Shown here one piece after another: positions 6,896 through 12,337 of a DNA stretch of 12,337 nt. Position 1 is the first letter of the stretch. Each line of letters opens with the position of its first letter. The notes below the pieces were generated by a model, which did not search any database, was not told where the DNA came from, and saw nothing but the letters and a program-made list of their open reading frames with translations. The stretch spans positions 1 through 12,337 of the forward strand of contig CAMLMI010000119.1 of NCBI GenBank assembly GCA_946480965.1, given 5' to 3'. The translations under genes were made by a program, and so were the position numbers. Source of the stretch: an uncultured Verrucomicrobiales bacterium (GTDB lineage Bacteria; Verrucomicrobiota; Verrucomicrobiae; Limisphaerales; CANJSG01).

Positions 6896-9800
6896 ATGCA
6901 CCGCCTCCTCCCAACCCTGCGGCTCCCGAGAACGCTGCGCCTCGCGGCGGCGGTTCTTCTGCTCGCGTTCGCCGCATCCGTGCGCTCGGCCGACACGCTG
7001 CGGCACGAGTTGGTGGTGCGCTCCTGGGGCACCGAGGAGGGCCTGCCGCAGAACACGGTCAACGCCATCGCCCAGACGCGCGACGGCTATCTCTGGCTCG
7101 GCACGCGCGACGGGCTGGCGCGCTTCGACGGCGTGCGCTTCACCGCTTTCGGGCTGGGGGACGGGCTGCCCGCGCTCGAGGTGCGCGCCCTGCGCGAGGA
7201 CCGGCGCGGCTTCCTGTGGATCGGCACCAGCGGCGGGCTCTGCCGCCTCATCCACGGGCGCATCGAGCCGCTGAACCTGCCCCTGCAGGGATTGGGCAGC
7301 GACACGATCACCGCGCTGGAGGAGGATCGTGAAGGGCGGATCTGGATCGGCACCCGCGCCGGGGTCTGCCTCTGGCGCGACGGGCGTTTCGCCGACGCCT
7401 CGGAACTGGCCGAACTGGAGGGGGCACCGGTCTCGAACCTCCACTGCGACCGCCGGGGCTCCGTCTGGATCGCCACGGCCACGCGCGGTCTCTTCGAGTT
7501 CTCCGAGAACCGCCTGCGCCAGGACCGGGGGCCGGACGACCTGGAGCGCATCTCCGCCTACTGCGTGCTGGACGATCGCCAGGGCCGCCTTTGGGCCGCC
7601 GTCGGCAACGGCATCGTCCTCTGCCGCGAGAACGGCGAATGGGGCCGCTACACCATGACCAACGGCCTGCCCCTGGCCTACATCTCCTGTATGGCCGAAG
7701 GGCCGGACGGTTCCATCTGGGCCGGATCGCTCGACGCCGGGCTCTATCGGCTGAAGGGCGACCGCTTCGAGTCCTTCGGCCGGGACGACGGCCTCTCGGG
7801 CGACGCCATCCGTGCGCTCTGCTACGACGGCGAGGGCAACCTCTGGGTCGGCACCCGCACCTCCGGGCTGAACCGCGTGAGCCGCCGCACCGTGCTGGCC
7901 CTGGGCGTGGAACAGGGGCTGACCAACGACTTCATCCGGGGCGTGGCGCAGACCCGCGACGGCACGCTCTGGGTCGGCACCACCGGCGGCGGGCTCCATC
8001 GCGGCGGCCCGGACGGCTTCACCCGCTTCGTCCCGCCGCCCCCGGCGGACGCCTACGTCTTCCTCGACGCCGTGCTGGCCACTCCCGACGACACGCTCTG
8101 GTGGGGCGCGGCCCGCGCGCTCTTCGCCACGCGGGATGGACAGATGCTCGCCCTCCACACGAACAACCTCCCCTGGTTCCGCTCCGCCGCCGTCACCGCG
8201 TTGAGCGAGGACGGACGCGGCGGCCTGTGGATCGGCACCTCCGAGGGCCAGCTCGTGCACCATGCGGAAGGCCGCTTCGAGGAATTTCCCCACCGCACCG
8301 GACGCGGCGCCATCACCGCGCTCGCGCTCCAGCCCGACGGCGCGCTCTGGATCGGCTCCGAAGCCGGCGGCCTGCGCCGCATCCGGGGCGCGGACGACCC
8401 CATCCTCGGAGTCACCAACGGCCTCTCCAGCCCCATCATCCGCGCGCTCCGCCTGGACGGCGACGGCAACCTCTGGATCGGCACCGGCGGCGGCGGCCTC
8501 AACCTCTGGCGCGACGGCCGTGTCACCGCCTTCACCGAGAAGCAGGGCCTCGGCGCGGAGACCGTTTCGCAGATCGTGGACGACACGATGGGCAGCCTCT
8601 GGCTCGGCTCCAATCGCGGCATCTGGCGCGTCCGCAAGACCGACCTCGCCGCCCTGGCCGAAGGCCGCCTCGCCTTCGTGCATCCGCGCGTCTTCGGCCG
8701 CACCGACGGGATGCCGGTGGAGGAATGTTCCACCGGGTTCTCCCCCGCCGGGCTGCGCCTGCGCTCCGGCGACCTCTGCTTCTCCACCGTGAAAGGGCTG
8801 GTCATCGTCGATCCCTCGCGCGAGGAGACCAACGCCCCGCCGCCGCAGGTCTGGCTGGAGGAGATCACCGTCAACGGCGCGGTCCAATCGGTCGAAACCG
8901 AGCGCGCTGTGGAAGGCCGCCGCCCGCGCCAGGCTTCGCTCGTCGTCCCGGCGGGCGGACGCGAATTGGAGCTGCGCTTCACCGGCATCAGCTTCGCGGC
9001 CCCGGAGAAGGTCCGCTTCCGCTACCGCCTCGAAGGCCTCGACCGCGACTGGATCGAAGCCGGCACCCGCCGCACCGCCTTCTACCACAGCCTGCCGCCC
9101 GGGCGCTTCACCTTCCGCGTCACCGCCGCCAACGCCGACAACGTGTGGGACCCCGTCGGTTATTCGCTGGCCCTGACCATCGAGCCACGCCTTTGGGAGG
9201 AACCGTGGTTCCAGGTCGCGGGCACCCTCGCCGGAGTCGGCCTCCTGGTCGGCGTCGCGCGGCTCGTCGAGCGCCGCCGTTATCTGCGGCGGCTCGCCTT
9301 GCTGGAAACCCAGAACGCCGTCGAACGCGAGCGCCTCCGCATCTCCCAGGACATGCACGATGACATCGGCGGCATCCTCACGCAGGTCACGCTGCTCAGC
9401 GAACTCGGCCGCACCGAGGCCGACGCGCACCACGAGACCAAGACCGTCTTCGAGCGCATCGGCCACCAGACCCGCGCCGCCGTCCAGGGCATGGACGAGA
9501 TCATCTGGGCCACAAATCCGAAGAACGACAACCTCCCGCGCTTCGCCGAATACGTCTGCCGGTTCGCCGACGAATGGTTCGAGAGCTCGCCCATCCGTTG
9601 CTGGCAGGAAGTCCCCACCGACCTGCCCAACCTCCCGCTGCGCGCCGATGTCCGGCACAACGTCTTCCTCGCCGTGAAGGAAGCCATCCACAACGTGCTC
9701 AAACATTCCGGCGCCACCGAAGCCTGGCTCCGGCTGGCCCTCGCCCGGGACTCCGTGCGGATCGAGGTCGAGGACAACGGGCGCGGACTGCCCTCCGCAT

Positions 9801-9943
9801 CCGCCGCCCCGATGGGCCGCACCGGCCACGGCCTCGGCAACATGGCCATGCGCCTCGCCGAATGCGGCGGCCGCGCCAAGATCCTCGACACCGGCCACGG
9901 CACCCGCGTGGAGTTCGTCTTTCCCTTGGCCGGAAAGCCGTGA
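6896..9943 (+). CDS. Two-component sensor histidine kinase with double beta-propeller and Y_Y_Y domain
   Basis: The product from this ATG has 1015 residues. Residues 1 to about 31 form a signal peptide. Residues 32 to about 650 carry at least 13 Reg_prop repeats of the form DG.LWIGT..GGL.R, starting with EEGLPQNTVNAIAQTRDGYL, and so form two periplasmic propellers. A Y_Y_Y domain (about 690-757, FRYRLEGLDRDWIEAG) and one membrane helix (about 773-792) follow. The cytoplasmic part is a HisKA_3 dimerisation domain with phosphoacceptor His821 in SQDMHDDIGG and a HATPase domain with an N box (EAIHNVLKHSG), DNGRGLP and GHGLGNM. It should sense an external ligand, perhaps a glycan, and autophosphorylate. 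Unlike the hybrid HTCS proteins of Bacteroidota it has no receiver or HTH domain. The frame is open 52 codons further upstream, but that stretch translates the repeat block, so the ATG before the signal peptide is preferred. No NarL-type partner regulator is visible. Confidence 0.95.
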   Translation: MHRLLPTLRLPRTLRLAAAVLLLAFAASVRSADTLRHELVVRSWGTEEGLPQNTVNAIAQTRDGYLWLGTRDGLARFDGVRFTAFGLGDGLPALEVRALREDRRGFLWIGTSGGLCRLIHGRIEPLNLPLQGLGSDTITALEEDREGRIWIGTRAGVCLWRDGRFADASELAELEGAPVSNLHCDRRGSVWIATATRGLFEFSENRLRQDRGPDDLERISAYCVLDDRQGRLWAAVGNGIVLCRENGEWGRYTMTNGLPLAYISCMAEGPDGSIWAGSLDAGLYRLKGDRFESFGRDDGLSGDAIRALCYDGEGNLWVGTRTSGLNRVSRRTVLALGVEQGLTNDFIRGVAQTRDGTLWVGTTGGGLHRGGPDGFTRFVPPPPADAYVFLDAVLATPDDTLWWGAARALFATRDGQMLALHTNNLPWFRSAAVTALSEDGRGGLWIGTSEGQLVHHAEGRFEEFPHRTGRGAITALALQPDGALWIGSEAGGLRRIRGADDPILGVTNGLSSPIIRALRLDGDGNLWIGTGGGGLNLWRDGRVTAFTEKQGLGAETVSQIVDDTMGSLWLGSNRGIWRVRKTDLAALAEGRLAFVHPRVFGRTDGMPVEECSTGFSPAGLRLRSGDLCFSTVKGLVIVDPSREETNAPPPQVWLEEITVNGAVQSVETERAVEGRRPRQASLVVPAGGRELELRFTGISFAAPEKVRFRYRLEGLDRDWIEAGTRRTAFYHSLPPGRFTFRVTAANADNVWDPVGYSLALTIEPRLWEEPWFQVAGTLAGVGLLVGVARLVERRRYLRRLALLETQNAVERERLRISQDMHDDIGGILTQVTLLSELGRTEADAHHETKTVFERIGHQTRAAVQGMDEIIWATNPKNDNLPRFAEYVCRFADEWFESSPIRCWQEVPTDLPNLPLRADVRHNVFLAVKEAIHNVLKHSGATEAWLRLALARDSVRIEVEDNGRGLPSASAAPMGRTGHGLGNMAMRLAECGGRAKILDTGHGTRVEFVFPLAGKP

Positions 9944-10180
9944 GGCCGGTGCAACGCCGTCTCCCCTCACCCCACGAAGGCCGTTGCTGCCATTCGAGCG
10001 TCCGGATTGGCCTGAAAGGCCTCGGGATTTGACGCGCCGACGGGGAGCTGACACCCTCCGGGCAGAACCTCCCCCAACCCGCGCACGGCCCGTGCCGTCG
10101 CGCGCGCCGGGAGTGTCCAATGCCCGGAACCAGCCGCCCGTGGCGGCAGTCGTTCGGTTCCGGTTTTCCCGAAACCCTGC
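9944..10180. other. Intergenic region between the two sensor genes
   Basis: These 237 bases contain no credible gene and no intrinsic terminator. A short GGCCT-GAA-AGGCC hairpin lies near 10010-10022, and a weak GGTTT/AAACC dyad (10162-10176) sits just before the next start codon. TTGACG near 10028 could be a -35 box, but no -10 partner is evident. Co-transcription of the two sensors is possible but not shown. Confidence 0.5.
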
Positions 10181-12337
10181 ATGGCCTCCCGGACCCCGAA
10201 TGACGGTCTGGAGTCGGCGCTGCGCGAGAGCGAGGAACGCTTCCGGCAGATCGCCGAGTCCATCCACCATGTCTTCTGGGTGACGGACCTGGCGCCGCTG
10301 GAACGCATCGCCTACGTCAGCCCCTCCGTCCTTCGCATCTGGGGACGGCCGCCGGAAGCCTTCTACGCGAGCGCCCGGCTCTGGTTGGACTGCGTGCACG
10401 ACGAGGACCGGCCCAAGGTGATCGCCGCTTTCGAGCACTGGCTGGCCGCGCCCTCGGAGCGCAGCTACGACGCGGAGTTCCGCATCGTGCGGCCCGACGG
10501 CGAGATCCGCTGGGTCCATGACCAGGGTCGCCTGGTGATGGACGCCTCGGGGCGGCCGGTGCGGGTCACGGGCATCGCCGAGGACATCACCGCGCGGAAG
10601 CGGTCGGAGCTGGCGCTGCGGGAGAGCGAGGAGCGGTTCCGGCAGATCGCCGATTCGATCAACCATGTCTTCTGGGTGGAGGAGCTGGAGCCGACGCCCC
10701 GGGTCTCGTATGTCAGCCCGGCCTTCGAGAGGATCTGGGGACGGCCCGCCGACGAAATCCTGGCCAACAGCGCGCTCTGGATGGAGTGCATCCATCCACA
10801 GGACCGGCCCAAAGTGGCCCGCGCTTTCGAGAACTGGCTCCGGACACCCGACCGGCTCGGGTTCGACGAGGAATACCGCGTTGTCCGGCCCGACGGGGAG
10901 ATCCGGTGGATCCACGACGCGGGCCGGATCTGCCGGAACGCCGAGGGCCGGATCTACCGCGTGACGGGCGTGGCCGAGGACATCACGTCGCGGAAGATGG
11001 CCGAGGGCGCTCTGGACCAGAAGCAGCGGCAGTTCCTCCAGCTCATCGAGAGCCTGCCGCAACTGGTCTGGACCTGCGGCGCCGACGGGGCCTGCGACTA
11101 CCTCAGCCCGCAATGGGTGGCCTACACCGGCGTGCCGGAGCGGCGCCAGCTCGGCAAGGGCTGGGCGCATCAGGTCCATCCGGACGACCGCGACCGGGTC
11201 GTCGGCGCGTGGAACGACTCGGTGGCCGCCGGGGAACCCTACGACGTGGAGATGCGTCTGCGGCGCTACGACGGCACGCACCGCTGGTTCAAGGTCCGGG
11301 GCGTGCCGTTGAAAGACGCGGACGGGCGGACGGTCCGGTGGTTCGGCACCAGCACGGACATCGACGAGATGAAGACGGCGACGGCCGCGCTGGCCGACCG
11401 GGAGCAACGGCTGCGGCTGGCGGTGGAGCAGTTGACCGGCGTGTGGACCACCGACCGGGAGCTGCGGTTCAACTCCCTCACCGGCTTCAGCCAGTTGCCC
11501 GAGGGGATGTCGCTGCTCGGCCTGCCGTTGCAGAGCGTGATGGGCGGCCTGGGCGACGACCATCCGGCCGTGGCCGGCCATCGGGAGGCGCTGGCGGGCC
11601 GGTCCGCTTCCTACGACTTCGTGTCCGGCCCGCGCCATTACCGCTGCTCGGTCGCGCCGCTGCGCGACACCTCGGGCGAGATCATCGGCGTGGCGGGCAT
11701 CGCGACGGAGTTCACCGACCTGCAGAACCTCCGCCAAAGCCTCGTGGAGGAGCGCGACCGTTTGGCGCGCCTGGCCGAGGCCGCGCCGTCCGTTCTGCAC
11801 ACCTTCCGCCTGGGACCGGACGGCACCGCGAGCTTCACCGGGGGCCAGGTGCGCGTGGCCGAGCTCTACGGGTTGCCGGTCGGGGCGGTTTCCATCAACG
11901 CCTCCGGGATCATGGAGCGCATCCATCCCGACGACCGGGAACGCGTGCTCGCCGCCATTGGGGAGTCGAAGGGCCGGGGCGGCGCTTGGCGCGTGGAATA
12001 TCGCATCCTCCATCCTGTGCGGGGCGAGCGGTGGATCGAGGGCCATTCCCTGCCCGTGGCCGATCCCGACGGCGGCACGAGCTGGCACGGGTGCCTGACG
12101 GACATCACCGAACGCAAGCGGGCCGAGGAGGAGCTGCGCGAAAGCCGGGCCAAGCTGGAGACCGTCTTCGAGCACCTGACCGAGGGACTCGTCATCGCCT
12201 CGGTGGATGGAAACCTGCTGAGCTGGAACCGCGCGGCCATCGCGCTGCACGGCTTCGGCAGCCCGGAGGATCTCAGGGAACGGTTTTCCGACCTCCGGTC
12301 GATCTTTGCCCTGACCACGCTGGCCGGAGAGCCGGTG
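10181..12337 (+). CDS. Multi-PAS sensor protein, probably a histidine kinase (C-terminus beyond the right edge)
   Basis: From ATG 10181 the frame stays open for 719 codons to the window end. No signal peptide or membrane helix is seen, so it should be cytoplasmic. At least six PAS/PAC units are visible, at about 16-140, 148-272, 284-402, 407-517, 525-652 and 655-719 (incomplete). The PAC ends read GIAEDITARKRSE, GVAEDITSRKMAE, GTSTDIDEMK, GIATEFTDLQN and GCLTDITERKRAEEEL. Unit 4 (GVWTTDRELRF) is more divergent. Units 1 and 2 are a tandem duplication with a fixed offset of 132 codons. Proteins with this front end usually finish in HisKA-HATPase, sometimes with a receiver, or in a GGDEF domain; which one applies here cannot be seen. 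The start is the first in-frame ATG and lies 15 codons before PAS1. The preceding propeller kinase gene ends 237 bases upstream. Confidence 0.92.
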   Translation, partial: MASRTPNDGLESALRESEERFRQIAESIHHVFWVTDLAPLERIAYVSPSVLRIWGRPPEAFYASARLWLDCVHDEDRPKVIAAFEHWLAAPSERSYDAEFRIVRPDGEIRWVHDQGRLVMDASGRPVRVTGIAEDITARKRSELALRESEERFRQIADSINHVFWVEELEPTPRVSYVSPAFERIWGRPADEILANSALWMECIHPQDRPKVARAFENWLRTPDRLGFDEEYRVVRPDGEIRWIHDAGRICRNAEGRIYRVTGVAEDITSRKMAEGALDQKQRQFLQLIESLPQLVWTCGADGACDYLSPQWVAYTGVPERRQLGKGWAHQVHPDDRDRVVGAWNDSVAAGEPYDVEMRLRRYDGTHRWFKVRGVPLKDADGRTVRWFGTSTDIDEMKTATAALADREQRLRLAVEQLTGVWTTDRELRFNSLTGFSQLPEGMSLLGLPLQSVMGGLGDDHPAVAGHREALAGRSASYDFVSGPRHYRCSVAPLRDTSGEIIGVAGIATEFTDLQNLRQSLVEERDRLARLAEAAPSVLHTFRLGPDGTASFTGGQVRVAELYGLPVGAVSINASGIMERIHPDDRERVLAAIGESKGRGGAWRVEYRILHPVRGERWIEGHSLPVADPDGGTSWHGCLTDITERKRAEEELRESRAKLETVFEHLTEGLVIASVDGNLLSWNRAAIALHGFGSPEDLRERFSDLRSIFALTTLAGEPV
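10226..11017 (+). repeat. 396-bp tandem duplication encoding PAS units 1 and 2
   Basis: The segment from 10226 (ESEERFRQIAESI...) recurs from 10622 (ESEERFRQIADSI...). At both ends checked (RESEERFRQIA and RPDGEIRW) the offset is exactly 396 bases, so no net insertion or deletion has occurred between these points. Many stretches are still close at DNA level, for example CCATGTCTTCTGGGTG against the same string one unit later. Confidence 0.85.

Noticed and set aside
7591..9363. 590-codon plus-strand frame inside the propeller kinase
   Set aside because: Arg/Pro/His-rich translation in a shifted frame of a gene with clear domains; typical of GC-rich shadow frames.
9984..10283. 99-codon plus-strand frame between the sensors
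   Set aside because: Out of frame with the PAS gene and overlapping it; Arg/Pro-rich with no recognisable family.
5984..12250. 2088-codon open frame on the minus strand
   Set aside because: It runs antisense across two complete conserved genes, most of a third, a terminator and repeats; no family resemblance. It is explained by codon bias and kept only as a codon-use observation.

Overview
The window looks like a piece of a GC-rich Verrucomicrobiota genome (or a close PVC relative). This is inferred from gene style, not from a marker phylogeny. The clues are a pseudopilin of the type these phyla carry in many copies, a large exported protein built from Ig and LamG modules, a propeller histidine kinase, a dispersed inverted repeat followed by TTGAGCG-type repeats, and start codons without Shine-Dalgarno sequences. 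TTA, CTA and TCA codons are absent from most of the coding sequence.

Layout. At the left, on the minus strand, a pseudopilin gene (191-967) is followed by the first 43 codons of an exported protein that leaves the window at base 1. A 412-base divergent intergenic region separates these from a 1163-residue secreted protein (1380-4871). That protein has a signal peptide, an unassigned N-terminal domain, two Ig-like domains, three LamG/concanavalin-like domains and a short C-terminal module. A strong intrinsic terminator (4901-4934) closes it. Next come infA with a GTG start (5076-5294), an exported cyclophilin (5338-6027) and, 4 bases later, a cytoplasmic cyclophilin (6032-6547). A second strong terminator (6570-6605) closes this housekeeping/folding cluster.

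Between that terminator and the next gene lies a composite repeat. It consists of a perfect 31-bp inverted repeat (6621-6724, REPIN-like) and then a block of TTGAGCG repeats with its own dyads (6726-6801). Two sensor genes follow on the plus strand: an exported, membrane-anchored histidine kinase with about 13 propeller repeats (6896-9943), and a soluble multi-PAS sensor (10181 to the right edge, no stop reached). The second carries an exact-length 396-bp tandem PAS duplication and probably ends in a kinase or other output domain outside the window. No response regulator is visible for either.

How the genes fit together. The left half is surface and secretion biology, the middle is translation and protein folding, and the right half is signal perception. 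I see no CRISPR array, tRNA, rRNA, transposase or defence system. I also see no convincing new biological system. The most noteworthy items are the composite dispersed repeat, the uniform lack of Shine-Dalgarno sites, the PAS duplication and the partner-less sensors.
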